Assembly (NCBI RefSeq): GCF_000524195.1
Contig: NW_020170415.1
Coordinates: forward strand, 216,310-280,309
Direction of reading: 5' to 3'
DNA length: 64,000 bases
From: Echinococcus granulosus
Lineage: Eukaryota; Platyhelminthes; Cestoda; Cyclophyllidea; Taeniidae
Shown here piece after piece: positions 46,126 through 60,200 of this stretch (its first letter is position 1; each line of letters opens with the position of its first letter). The notes below the pieces were generated by a model. The model was not told the origin of the DNA. It did not search any database and was given only the letters and a program-made list of their open reading frames with translations. A program made the position numbers and the translations under genes.

Positions 46126-48854
46126 GATACTTTTGCTCAATGCGTCTCAGTGGAGTGCGGGACCTTAAATAGGAAGGGCGCATTGCGCTCATGCACAGGC
46201 ACGCATTCAGCTAGGGAATGATTGGTTGTAGCCACAATGTCTTTCACCCATTCATTCACTCACTAACCCTGTGTATGTGTGTGTGTATGTGCATGTGCGT
46301 GCAAATCAGTGAGTACAAATGTGTTGTTGTTAACCCAACTGTCAAAATAGTTTGCTGGAGCTAAATTTGCGTTTTCCTTAAAGTGACCCATCCCGACGTA
46401 TTCAAATAGGAAGGGCTAATCCTTTCAGTATCTCTTTGGTAGCTTCCGTTTGCATTCTTGCTGAGCAATCACTTGCAGCAAAGGCGCCTTTCCAAAGATC
46501 CTGCACCTTGTTGTTGCCTGGGTTACTTGACTCTCTCCATAGAAGGCCAAGTGAAGTAAGTTCTAGTGCTCTCCAAGGCGTCCTTTTAGCAGGGACACTT
46601 TTTCACATGAAAAATGATCACAAGGTAGGTAAGTAAAGCGTCACAAACATCACCCATTTGTTTACGCCTGTTGGTCTGCTTCAGCCTGTACCCAACTCGT
46701 CCTATGAACATATTTGTGCGGCTGAAAATAAACCAATGCAGCACTTGATTAGAATTACTAGTAGTCAACAGTCAAATTGGCCACTGAAATAGGTAAAATA
46801 AAAATTATCTGAGATGCAGAAACACCGGAAGTATGGTGGCGAGGTAATGCGATTGGATGCCGTCGGTTGGAGTCTTCCATCACGCACCAGTCAGTCAGAA
46901 TGACAGCGTCTGGTTGCTGTGCCTTTTTGCAGCAAGTAGAATAGATGCCTTTTTACGCCCTTGATCACCTTCAGAGTGACTTTGTGTTTTGAATGTTTTA
47001 AAACGTGTGCAGCTCCCCCTGTGTGCCTCTGCGGTGGCTCGTCAATCAACAATCTGTAGCGCGGGTGGTGGCAAGTGTTCTGATTGTGGGTATGAGAGAG
47101 AGAGAGAGAGAGAGCCAAAGCAACCGCCAGTGGCTCTTTGATGTGTGAACTTACGCAAACATATGTGTGAAAAATTCAAGAGGTTGTCACTACCTACCCG
47201 TTCTCAAAACAGAGACAATGAAGCGTAACAGAGATGGATCAACAAGTCAAAAGACCTGGTTTTTTATCAAAGCGCTTCCTCACATGTCGAGGAAGTTTAT
47301 CGAAATTCTACACCGGTTCTTACCTTTGAAGCGTTGATTCGTGCTTTAACTAAACGCAAAATTAAAAGAAAGCTATGTGACGACGTTCGTACATCCGTCC
47401 CCCTGTAACTCTTCCATACCTTCATACCCGCGGGTCGTATGTAGGCACAGGAACTGATGTTAATTTTGACAAATTTGAGTAATTATTAAAGCGTGATATG
47501 TGGCCATATGGGGCATTTTAAATACGCTTATGTAAGCATTTGATGGTATAGTCTTGGGAAAACCCAAAACAGTTCTTCACACAGTCTTAATTTCGCTTAT
47601 CGAGACGGCAGATATTGCTAATCCTCTCAGCCACACCTCATACACGAGTCCTTGAAGGAGTTCAAAAAAACAGAGCCAGGGAATTGATTGAGTCAAAATG
47701 TTTAAGCAAATCTTCAGCCGTTAATTCCTTCGCCGCGCAGTCCTCCTGGGATACGTGTGGATTTATCAGTCAACTTTTTCAGTCCAGAGCTTGACAACCA
47801 CAAGAAGGAATGAACGCAGATGGTCGCCTAGGTGGAAAGAGCCTAGGGGACAAGGTGATGGACATGACATGACCCTCATTAATTTGTGGTAATTTGAATG
47901 CATTAGGCAGACTCGGTGTTCATCTTTTTGAAAAAAAGAAACATTCCTGGCATGAGGCAGGAAACTAGCAACAGTGCCGAAAACGGTCTCTTTTGTGCTT
48001 CTTGGATCATGACTGAAGCATCCGAAGAATTATTTTTCTTCATACAAAAAGCAATAGTAACATTCTGAGGGATCACGTGAAGAATGCGTGACTCTTTTGT
48101 AGTTTTTACGTATAAAAACCAAAATACTTTGACTTTCAGAAGCCATTGCCACACAAGTTGATACATAATGACTGCCCATTTCCACAACAAAAAAGTTCCC
48201 ACCGTATGATCACAAATTTGAGCTGGTTGACGTCACGAAACCAACTGAATCATGAGATTTAACTGGGTTCCTGTGATATGAATGACTCAAACATTTTTAC
48301 GGACTGGAGAAAATTTAGCAATTTATGGGACGCCTCCCGACCCTCAGTTAGATGGCAGCAGCAGCTAGCGGTGGCGATAACCAATGTACTATCTGCAAAC
48401 TGAGTAGCTTTCAGTGTACAGGCAAAAGCAGACCTTATCACCAACTAAGCGCCATGGCATTAAACAGTGCTCCTTTCAAAGTCTATATTATTCTTACCTT
48501 GAAAGCAACTCTTTCTCCAATGCCTGATAGATCCTTGTTTTGCAATTGCAATGTGCCTGTTGAATTTTCCACCTTTTATCAAAGTCGATAATTCGGTTGA
48601 CGAAACTCAGTAGGGCTGGACGAGCAAATCCTAAAATCACCTTGGGGTTTGGTCACAAGATTGAGCTCCCATCACAACACTAATTTAAGCGATCTCACCA
48701 GGAAATCACACCGCCTGCGTCTATTGCCATCACAGTTTATTGAAAACAATGCCTTGCATGTGCTCATACACTCGGCGCCAGATAGTGCCAAAACACTAAA
48801 GTGCTGTTAAATGAAGCCACCTCTTGGTGAGTCGCGACACAAACGTAGCGAGTT
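46126..48854. other. Intergenic region between RASEF-like and YIPF6, with microsatellites
   Basis: This holds the presumed RASEF promoter and 5' UTR just above 46125, a (GT)n-rich patch at about 46270-46305 and a (GA)n microsatellite at 47094-47114. No coding segment with splice support was found. Short frames at 47903-48202 and 48259-48591 show no domain. Confidence 0.4.
47094..47114. repeat. (GA)n microsatellite
   Basis: An uninterrupted run of about ten GA units, a likely length polymorphism. Confidence 0.8.
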
Positions 48855-48860
48855 TTTATT
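48855..48860 (-). terminator. YIPF6: Candidate AATAAA signal for YIPF6
   Basis: TTTATT on the plus strand reads AATAAA on the minus strand, about 190 bp after the YIPF6 stop. A second one lies at 48736-48741. Confidence 0.4.
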
Positions 48861-49046
48861 GCCTGAGTGTCGCGGACCAAGTGACTTTTGTAATCAGAAG
48901 GCAGAAGATAACACCTCATGGAAAATGGAGGATCTGAATACTTAACCCCGTCAAGCAGCAAACATCCAAGTGTGAGTTTATAAATAACGATCCGGTAAGT
49001 CTGTGAAAAAGCCGTGTTCGACTGACCAAAGAACGCAAAGCGAAGA

Positions 49047-50763
49047 CTAAATTCTTGAGGGTCCAGTGTTGACAAATACAAGCCAACCGATGAAGAAGTA
49101 GAAGAGGCAGAGGGGATAAACAACAAGCACAACTCGCGTTGGTTTCGAACTGGGTGCCAGGAAGGTGGCCGCGGAGAAGAGGGAGTAGGCTAAGCCAGCA
49201 AAGACAACCGCGAGCCGACTAAGGAGCACCCAGATGCTGGCCGAGGTGAAGAGCTTGATAATGACGTTGATAACCAGACCGATTACTAGTGGGAGGATGC
49301 AATAGCCCAAAACGCAGACGGTTTGGCAGAAAGATCTGCGATTGAGGGAGGAGAATGACAGGAAAGGCTGTTAACACAAAATTTGGGATTGCAGAAGAAA
49401 TATGGAAAATGTAAGTACTTACAGGTTCCCCCCAAGTAGTTTTGTATTGAGAGAAACAGCTACGACACCGAACCAAAAGATGGTGAATACTTGTGCAAAT
49501 TGCGGAGCGCCGGCGTCTTCCTCCTGCCCATGACTAAGCTGAAGAACCCTGAGGGAACAATGATTAAGTTAGAAATAGAAGAGATGCCACCAAGAAAGTT
49601 ATGCCAGGAAATGATCGTAAGGTGTGTGTTAACAACACAGTACCAAAACGTTGAAAGGCGATAGGCTTTTGTGGGTCTAATTAAACCAGATTTCTTGAGC
49701 AGTGGCACATAGTAAAACGAAAAGCAATCACAACAGTACAAAAGTACACGGTCTTAGTGCTGACTTTAATCCGTAACGTATGAATAATCTATTGAAACCA
49801 CTGGAACAATAAAATTCTCCCATCTTAATTGCGTCACAGCTACCAAAAATCGTGTCTAACAAAAAACTAACGCGTGAGGCAACACCGCACCAGACTATAA
49901 ATCAGGATAAATCATGCTCAAAACCAGTTCAAAATACATTAAACAGTGACATCCAAGCAAAGTAAGCTCACTTACAAAGCGAGAACAACAAATATGAAGA
50001 ATGGACCCCACAAGTCCCCTAGAAAGTGCAAACATTGGGGAACGTATTAGAAGCTTACAATCATTCAGAAGTTCGTGACCTCGTCGAGGAAATATAACAT
50101 GTGCGACCTTTCGACAAACCGACCTGACATCTCTCAGCTGAGAAAATTTGTATATTTAACATTGAATTACGATAGTCTCCTTAATCGATTCATCGATAGT
50201 TCCCCTATTAGCCGCTTGTGATGATGGGATTTGGATATCACCTTCTAAACCAACAGTTTCAGAAGCCTTAAGGTAATCAGATTAAACTAATTTACCGGGT
50301 CTGGGCCATGGAAAACCACATCATCATCCGTAAAGCTTACGTTGGTGTATGCCATCCGACTTTGCACACAAATTTCACACTGATCAACCTTGGGTTTCAC
50401 CAATAAAAACTCTATGCAACAGCACAGCTCATTCAATTTGTGGATAAATCTTTTCCCATTTCTACGCTTTACTGTCAAATTCCGAGCATAAAGACCCCCA
50501 AATTCTTTTAAAAACCTTAAAGACCATAACAATGTGTCCTTGAACGTGACATTTCCTCAATAAAGTAACGGGAGAACTGTAAAAGAAAATATTGAACCCG
50601 AAAGGGATTGTTGATGCATATGCAATGGGTCAGAAGATTTTAGCTCCGGCCTCATACCCTTGGAACAAGAAGATCGAGTGTGGGAAAATTCACAGGTTGT
50701 CGACATTTCTGTGAGACTTATATCCCATTCCGCCTCGAAGGTGGGTGGCCTCTGACTAGCCAT
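49047..50763 (-). CDS. YIPF6: YIPF6 (Yip1-domain family member 6), 6 exons, complete
   Basis: A multi-pass Golgi membrane protein of the Yip1/YIPF family, which binds Rab GTPases and shapes ER-Golgi and intra-Golgi traffic. Exons in transcript order: 50763-50658, 50244-50171, 50137-50059, 50018-49976, 49548-49423, 49335-49047. The sum is 717 bp (238 aa plus stop). Human YIPF6 is 236 aa. Diagnostic stretches are EGDIQIP and ESIKETILRDVRSV in the cytosolic N-terminus, NDWDLWGP before helix 1, GAPQFAQVFTIFWFG, NTKLLGGNL, CVLGYCILPL in the Yip1 core, and a last helix near VVYPLCLFYFFIGWLVF. All junctions are GT-AG and in phase. The ATG at 50763 has an in-frame TAA 9 bases upstream. Intron lengths range from 40 bp (50018 to 50059) to 427 bp. 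The stop of TANGO6 lies 472 bp upstream on the same strand. Confidence 0.93.
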
Positions 50764-51235
50764 ATGGTTGGTTTACACTAACCTTTTGTTGCCCAACAGG
50801 AATATCTAAACAAACACACACACACATGCATACCAAAGCCAATCCAATTAATTTTACGAAGCCCGCAAGCACCATAAATTCACCTCTCGAATCCACCAGC
50901 ACCTCACATGGCATGGCCTGTGCGTATTTGATGGGATTCACCTTGACGTATTCTATTATTCCGAAACAGTGACTACTAGTTAGAAAAAAATATCGAAAAT
51001 GGTGATTTACTCACGGCCTTGAAGACCTTTATCTTCAGGTAATGGTAAACAACTATGGTAATAAGACACTACCTACTGCAAACAGCCAAGCAAAACCTTT
51101 ACCCGCCACTGCTTTTGACGTAACGTGGGGCCGAACGCCGACTCCCCACGAGCATTGCAATACCCAAGACAAAATGACCAATCTTTTATCTACAAATAAT
51201 TCACCACATTGAAAGACTCTAAAAAGTAGGCGATC

Positions 51236-54200
51236 TCAATCATTAAAGGGATGCAAGACCCGAATTTCCTTGACCAGATCATGCACGGTATCTGGCCTTC
51301 GAAAGATAGTGGTTCGTGCACGCGCATCCAATTCGGCCATAGCCGCTTCTAGTTGCTCAAGCACTTCGTCATCCCGCTCGATGGCCAATCGGTCACGCAG
51401 CAGGCGATACACGTCGCGGATCAGATCTGCAGGCAGGTTGACGGGCAGGCCCGAGTGGGCGGAGGTAAGGGTAGAAGAGGTGAGAAAGAGACTGCGTGCA
51501 AGGTACGCGGCTGACTTTCGCACCATGGGTGCGCTATCGTGCTTCAGAATGCTCTCCATTACTTCGTAAACCTAAAAGGCAAAGATCAGGGAGAAAAAAA
51601 AGGCAAATTCCAAGTCTTTCGCCGTGATATAAAGCGCTGGGATTAAAGGATATGGCATGAATAGAAGATGGATTCCCGGGCAAAGGAGGGATATTTATTT
51701 GCGTTATGACTCTTCAGTCAGCGCAGCTTCAGTTGCCAGGCTAGTTTACGGTCGCTCCGGCAGCAGGTAACCGGCCCCTCTGAATATTCACAACAAAGTC
51801 CTACCCAGAACGTTTGCAAGGCGTCACTTTTTACCAAATAAACACCGAACGGCTAGTGTTGATGGCATTAGCGGAAACTTATGAGGTGCACGATTAAAAG
51901 CTGTTCTCTAATGAAAGGATATCCTTTTCAATAAATTACGAAGTGCTGTTTTTATCGTTGACTTTATTGGAAAGCCTATGACGTCTGAGGCAGAAGAATG
52001 ATGAGGAAGAGTGACTAAGACCGTTTAGCTATATAAGTAATAATCTGGTTTTTTTAACCACCCACAATTGTGAGAACCTAACAAACTCAAGTACGTGTGC
52101 ATAACTTTGTAACGCGTTGGTTCTCTGTGAAAATGCCAAAAGATTTGGGGCTCTAGGCATATCCTTACTATGAAGGTGAAAAAAAATGGTTGGTAGGCTC
52201 CCATTAGAAATGATACGAACGTAATGCCCTATCACCGAGGTGGTGACCGTACCCTACGACAATTAAGGAGTCTGGGTATTCAAACTACAAAAAGAGCCTT
52301 TTCAATGGAGCCTCCATGCTCGTACTGCCCACGCTGCTGGTTTTTCGGCTCTTCTATGCACAGATAGTGAAGACATTTGCGGCTCTTACAAGCCGTGACG
52401 TCTTCGGAGGCAACTCATACGATAGTTTTAAAATGATAGATTTGCGTTTAACGCAAAGCTAGTTCATCTAATAGCCTCAAAAGTATGACAAAGTGACCGA
52501 TTAGTTCAAAAGTAGGCTGCTGACGCCTCAAGAGGATGGAACGGAAAGAAAAAGCATTTCCACTCCAAAGCCAACTGGATGAATAGTGTAAAAAAGTGGG
52601 ACGTTTATGTGGACAGACCCAATTATTTCGGATGATGGATGAGCCTTTCTTTGATGGCAATACTAGAACCCCTTAGCCCATAGGTTCCAAATCAGGTTCC
52701 TCGACATTTGCTGATACCTAAAATGATTGAAGCAAACACTGAGAGTGAGTGTGTAATTAACTCCACAAAGAAAGTGGTTTTAAGCAAAGACAGCACTGTT
52801 AAATTGTCACTTCAATCACATAGCGTTAATGGAAGATGATTTAATATGGAATGTGGTAATCGCGTGTCTTGACACCGACAATGATCTTGTTACCTTGGAA
52901 GATCTGCATATCAGATAACAAGAGCCGAAGTAGATCGACACATTTCAGCGAGATGATTCCAGGGGTCAGCGGCACGGACGAGTACATAATAAACGCAGGC
53001 CACAGAGCCTATCAAGACATCTCTTCTTTACCATAGTGCTAACCAAGAGCCTGAAGTTGTGGAGGTATATAAAGTGAAATTACTTCCCTTCGAAGATAGT
53101 TACATGAACAGCATTACCAAGGTGAACTTTAGAGGTCAGCGACCCAAATATCCACAAAAAAAGTGGTGCGATTTTCATTTCATCCGCATAAGCAATTGTG
53201 CCAATTTAGCACAACACTATCACATGGCAAGTGCCACGTGTTGCCACCGTAAGCTCCTTCGCCAACACATCGATGTTACCAATGCTTTCAGTTGGCACGA
53301 TGCTGGAATACATAACTGAGAACCATTTAAAACATCATTTTGTTTACTACATGACGTCAGTTAACGTAAAAGATTATCAAGGGTTAAGTAAACAGGAAGG
53401 AATCATTTTAACCGGGGCTTTGAAGGAGAGAGCAAAAAATTTATACGAGATTTAGAGAATTAGCTATACTATGGGATTTGAAGGGTGCCTTCACGACCTG
53501 TAAAACCTCGTCAGTTGCTGGATAGATTTTTAATTGATATGATAGTAAGCAAGACGGCTAGCCACGATACCGTTTAGCCGTAGTACAGAATTTCCAATGC
53601 ATAAGCATACTGTACAGTTTTGATAGTCACATAGGACACAGGAACAGACGTATTTTTACTCAGAACAAGACTAGAATGCAATAAATGCACACCAGTGGAC
53701 CAAAGAAGAAAATTTTCCGTTACTGGCTGTCAATCACCTAATAATGCCGGAGCAATGATCTGCAGAAGCATACATTTCTTCATTTCACCACAAATGCCAA
53801 CAGAACTTAAGGGGATAGCGAAACTATTAACTTTAAGATATAACCAGTGGAATCCAGGAATTTTACAAGAAGTACTAGACAGGATGCTTCGACTTTCCAA
53901 ATCATTAGAAGTTAGCTAATACGGCGAGGAATTTAATTTCAACGACCAATCCTCCCATCTATACTTCCAGCCTTCCATACGTGAGTATCCCATAATGACT
54001 TTGAAAGTAACACGAACGCCACACTTCAGATCCAATTTCGGTGATTATGCTAGCCCAAACATTATGGGCTTCTGTTAGGATTAAATGGATAGGAAATGAG
54101 CATTTCCGAACCTCGTAGACAACAGGTTGAATGGCGTTGCCAAGGAGGCGACAAATTTCAGCGAGATTCGAGAGACTTGCAGCACGAATGAATTCGGATG

Positions 54201-57200
54201 GATCCCCGGCAGAGCTAAGTAGACCGGAGACGACAATGTCGCGATACTTGGGTGCAATGTCACCTGTGGGATGAAAGAGGGGATGATCAACTGGGAAACA
54301 AAATTTGTCTTTGTTTTAATCAGGCTAATTATTAATTGATGAGTTCAGTCATCCAGACTGATGTGTAGTAGAGCCCTTCCGTACTTTACGTCTTCTATTC
54401 CGCAATTTGCCGCACACCTAGAGAGGCTGGGAAATTGTTGGCGTAGGTGAAATCAGCGGGACCCTGTGCCATTATTGTGAAGTGGGAGGCAGAAAGAACT
54501 CATAGCAATATATCCTATGAAAAGTGGTGTCTTTTTACTAAGACAAACCTTCCAAAATGATGGCCAGTGGCGGCCACATTCCCTAAATTGTCTTCTCTGA
54601 AAAGGGAGACGATACTACAGAATGGCCACTCTATGTGCACAAACTGGTTGGAAACGCTAGCTACAAAAATTGATTTTCAACAAGGACGCTGAGGAACCAA
54701 GTTAATTGAAGGTAACGCAAAGCTAGGATCTCATATAAAGACGGAGAGGGATTCATACAGATGGCAGCAGCCAATTATTCGACTCTCCAAATTTCATTCT
54801 CTAGGAAAAGGGATTATACTGCAAAAATGGACAGTCTACATGAGGACTAGATTTTACCATTCGTGAGCCTTAAGCCATGGTAATAAAATTAATAGTACAG
54901 AGGTTTTGAAACTGCTAAATAAAATGATTCAGCAGACGCTTGAGTGTCTAGACGTAGGAACGTCTGACTCCAAAGTGCTAATCCGAATGACAATTTTACG
55001 AACAATGTAGAAGGTTGACCGGAGAGGCGGAAGGGAGGGTGACCCACCTAGTTCGCGAAGGACCCGCACGATGGTCTCGCCCACCTTGAGACGAAACTCG
55101 AGGCTGTGGGAGGTGGAGCTGAAGCGAGAAAGGAGGAGAGGCAGCAGGCGGTCAGTGAAAGCGTTGCCCATAGCTGAGAGCGCTCGAATAGCGCTCAGAT
55201 AGACGTAGCTGTCCTCGTTGTCCAAGTGCTCCACCAGCGCCTGTCAAAGTCATGGGTATACAGGTGAAATCTGCACTATGGTAAGCCACATGAAGAATGA
55301 ATGCAAAACAACTAAACATGCATGGGTTGGCTTTATAGACATTTGGTTTCAAACAACTGGCGACTAAATTGATGACCACAGTTGTTGAAACTTTCGCTCA
55401 AGAAATTGTAGCATTATTAATAAGAGCAAACCGAACGGAATCAAGAACTGACGAGCATGTAGGCAAGATTTTACCTCCTGACTGCTTCAGCAGCCAACCT
55501 TTTCTGCTAAGTGAATGCATTTAAAGAAGCTGCTTTCTTTTGCTAATGTTTCTAACCTGCTTCATCGTTTGTGCATTTAGAGGACGTCAACCTGGACTTG
55601 GCTTAACTTTCAATGAATCATTCGGGATGCAACTCTCTCAGCATTATGAGTCAAGGCAGTTGTGTGTGCAACGAACTCATCAAAAATTTCAAGATCCTTG
55701 CTCATACACCATGATCATGCATGTAGCCAAATGATCGAAGCCCTCCGCATCACTCAAACTGGTCCGGCAATTTTTTAGCCTTTAATCCAATTGTAGATGA
55801 CTATGATGGAAGACTTTATCTCCACACTGATCTCACATACTCAAATGGAGGAATCTGCATATGTTGGAAGAACATTACTCGCTGGAGTAATGTACAAATT
55901 TTGCAGTCATCTTTGTCCCATGGCAGAAATTATTTACCTCAACAGCTAGAGCAGTCGGTCTGTCACATGGTACACTTAACTAAGACTGATCAGCCACTGC
56001 CTCTACAATTTCCAAAATAAACAGAGGGCCTTTTGAAGAAACCATACATTACTTGATCAAAATCATAGTCTTTCATAAACAAGTAGCCTCAACGAGATCT
56101 TAACACAGCAGAGCGCTTTTAACCACGGAATTAGATAGGTATTAGAGAACACTCGCATTTCTGAAAATGACCTGCCTACTTGTATTGTTGAAGTAGAATT
56201 ATGCCAATTGTTACTTTTAAGCGATTGTGAAGACAATACAAACTCCCCATACCTTAAAGATGTTGTCCTCAAAGCCCCTTATGCAAGAATCTCTGGCCTC
56301 CAGAAGTCGACTCAATTCGATCAGAGCGTGACCTCGGACCGGAATAAAGGGATCTTTCAACTGTTCAAAAATTTCCAACAGCTTATGGCTCATTTCCACG
56401 GTCTCCTTCGTCGTAATTTCAGTGTCAGTCTGGCAGGTGGATAGTGGCACCGAAGGCAACTCCTCGACCAGACGTCTCTTAGGGCCCGGTTCATTCTTCG
56501 AAACAGACGAACTGAAAAACAGGGTTTACCGATACTTTCCAAGGTGAATGTGAATCAGACTAATGGTTTCATAAGGGAATTTCCACGAAGCTTTACTTAT
56601 TGCTACACATACATCCTCTCAGCAAGCCAGGACTGATTCCGCAGCACCTACTAATTAGACCGATCCAGTTAGATAACGCGTTTGCATCCATGCAAAATCA
56701 ACCAACTAGTAGTGGAGGGTGACTTACTGACCAGAGTTTGGCGTAGCCGTTGAGGGAGAAACATGAAGTGCACCTCGGGTCAAGAGGGACATGCGAATTT
56801 GCTGAGCAAGTTCTGCAGAGGCGTTGCCTTGCGGAAATATCTCCTCGACTTTGTGCAACAGTGGAATCAACTCGCCAAAACGATCCCGCACCTCACTTGG
56901 CACCTTGTCTCCCTTCTAAAAGCGGGACAAAGGTAACAAACGTATGTAGCATGTTAATACCTGTTTTGATTGCAGGTATTGCATGGACAATGAAATCTAC
57001 CGCTTTACAGCCTCTACTCTAGTTATGCCTGGCTTAGTTGGCTTCACCCAATGCTATGATGAGTTATTAGCTTCCACAGCCTCGGAAACGTTACGCCTAG
57101 CGTTAGCGCTACGAAAGCCTTAAATTGAAATTTATCGACAGAGGATAAAGATCACGATAAGATGTATGTGGAGATAAAATGTGGGTCTGGTTGAAACAGA

Positions 57201-60200
57201 AGAGACGAGACACTACCTACATCCATGTAGTGGACAAAGAAGGCAGCGATTCCAAGAACCAAGTTGAGCGACTCTTCCTCCATCTTCAGGACCTCTTTGT
57301 CCGCGGACGAGTCCAGTACCAGACACAGGCGCGACAGTGTTAGCTAGGGCACCAAGGAACAAAGGGGAATGAAAAATTATTTGGATTGTTATCTAACTCA
57401 ATAGGGTCCCACAGTAATGAACAAGTATTAGATCGAACAATATTTGAAGGCAAATCAAGAATAAGTAATTCACTTAACCTCAGTTTTCTCAATGAATGAA
57501 GTGATAATGACAATAGGAGAAGAATCAAAATGTCATTTTCTGCCATAACTTACGTAGAGAAGGCGCACAGCGAAAGCGGGATCGGAGGGCCAGAGGCTGG
57601 CGGGATTGAGTTCCTCAAGCATTGCGCTAGCCATCAGGCACGCGGCAAGCGGTACTTCTACAGCCCTTGCTTCATCTTCCTCCTCCATCATTGCCCCCAC
57701 CACTGCCTCTGGTCGCAAGCAAACACGGCCCTTTGGCTGCCTATCCGCGTCTTCAATCAGTCTAGAGTTGATGTCCTACAAGGTAACAGATGAAAAGTGT
57801 GGCATTTTTTTCGCATCAGGAATATTCAACTTTGCATAACAGGGATTTTGACTCAATGCGGTTACTTAAAAATAAAAAAGTACACCCTTTTCTAATTCAT
57901 CCATCAGTAGACCTCGTCTAGTCCACAATTTAGGTTTTGGGCCAAAATATACGATACTCACTGAAATGAGGCTAAGAAGGAGGTGCGCAGCGAGACCCGA
58001 CTGCTTCAAATTCACACTCCCACCGTTACTCTCACCGCTAGTGGACCAGGTGGAGAGTAACAGTTCCGCAGAAGCCTCCCCCTCGTCGAGACCACCACTA
58101 TCATGACCCTCAGCGTGAATGGCGGATGAAAGCAGCAGCATAGCTACGGTGATACGAGCGGAGATCATTTCCATCGAGTGTTCCATCACTGCCTCCATCG
58201 ACTGACATACACGGAAGGGCGAGCGTGGAGCTTCGGAGTCGGTGTTGACAGAAGAGACAAGCGAGGCGGGTCGCAGGACAATGGCGCGACGTAGGGGCAA
58301 AGGAAGGGAGGAGGAGACGGAGGATGAAACTAATGGTTCCAGCGTGGTCGAGTCAAGTGGAGGAAGGTGTAGCCAGGAGCGAAGGAGGGAAAACGAGGAG
58401 ACGTTGTCGGTGTTGAGAAGGCTCGTAAGGATTGAATAAAGCTGAGACCTAGGGGACGGTAAAAACGCAAAACCCTTACTTCACTCATCCGCCGAAGTAT
58501 GAGAGCGTAGCTTATGTACAAAGTTACAAGGAGGGACATTAAATTTCCACCAAAAGTCACACAGCATGAAATTTGGCCTCCGAGATGATGGAGTTGCATA
58601 TGATAGAACCCACATGATCTACAGCTCTCCTCAAAGGAAACCAGATGACACAGCAGAAAAGGCGATAGTCAAGGCGCAAAGTAATTACATTACATAATGC
58701 GGGCTTCAAATGAGCAATTAATGTTGGGACTTTAAGAACAATTGAATTGGCACAGTCGTAACTTACTGGTCGGAATCTACTTAGCTGAACTAGAAACATT
58801 CGCCAAAATGTGTCTTGAGCTAGAGAGCCAGCAAATAACTCCGTTCTCACCTTTTAGGGTCGTGAAATACACCTAAACCACCAAATGGAAATGTTAACTG
58901 TCCCTGATCGCTAGGTTTTTTCATCAACTAATCTGAATGGATACTAACGTGCCTGCTGCCAGCTCTGTGTAAATGTGACACCTCGACTTCCTTTCCTTGG
59001 TCCAGTGTCAAAAAGTCCAACGTTTGTTCTTTGCAGGTTTATGCTACCTGGACGCAAACGATCGTGCATCGTAAACAGATTAGTTACGGTTGAAACAATG
59101 AAGCTGAAGTAAATTGTTTTTGATCCGAGATTATTTGCATCCTAGTTATTAAGACTTATTTATATTGACTGAGAAATTATGACAAATGTTGTCACATCAG
59201 AACCGGATAGTCCACCGCAATGAGCCTGATATACGAAAGTAAACATTGATTTTCAAGGCCATATAACGAATTGATGCGAGCAATCATAGCAAAGAACTGT
59301 CTAAATAAAGTTTGCTTAATCAAAATAAATATTTATGGACTTAAAATGTGTAAAACAGAAATAAGTCCTTTCCATAGGCCTGTGTTCTCCATCTCTCAAA
59401 CGGTACGATAGGCAAAGGGTATATCATAATGTCCGAAACTTCAATAAAAAGTAAAAACGCTATGAGATAAACATATCACTTTTAACAAGTGAGAAGTTGA
59501 ACCAACTTGAACTCGGCGACTGGTGATGTTTCATGGGCTTCAGTAATCTGGCAATCACCATCTGTTTCCTCTACAGGGCATACCAGATTAAGGAGTGAGC
59601 AGAAGTAGAACCAAGGCCGAGAGTAGCGTGCAAGAAGTAAGCACAGCGCTTTTGAGGGGTGTCGTGTATCCAGAAGCTAAAAGGCATTGATCCCAAATTT
59701 GATTCCGTTTAGAGCAAATTTCATCCCACTTGTTGAGACCCATTACCTCAGCAACAAACTCGACGACACTCCGTAGATCCACCGCGGAGAGCAACTCCAA
59801 CGAATCCGACATATCAATTGTCGTAGATGTCCGCGCGTCTGATGCACAATCGTCCACTTCTGGCTGATTAACTTGGACAATTTTCTTCAGCTTAGACAGT
59901 AATGGCTTCTCTAGAAAGAGGCGCTTTCCTAATTTCATATCTTTTTCAAATATCTGGTGGGTGGTATCAATAGCAACGAGCCGGATAACACGAGAAAGCA
60001 AGTCTTCACGGCCCTTGCTGGTCTGAAGGGCGTCGGAGATCTGCAGTGCTAGACTGCTATAGTACTGCTCAGTAGTGTTATTCCGCCCAGTCATTCGAGG
60101 TGGAGTGGCTAGAATATGAGCCAGAGCGGGGGCTAAAGCAGAGACGTGTCGTGGATCGGTGGAGTGGACGTCCAAAACACCAATGATGAGGTCCTTCAGA

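Noticed and set aside
51270..51569. 99-codon plus-strand frame antisense to the last TANGO6 exon
   Set aside because: It is a Ser/Arg-rich shadow of the real minus-strand exon.
57530..57839. Plus-strand frames over TANGO6 exon 5
   Set aside because: They are antisense to an exon with clean splice sites and phase agreement.
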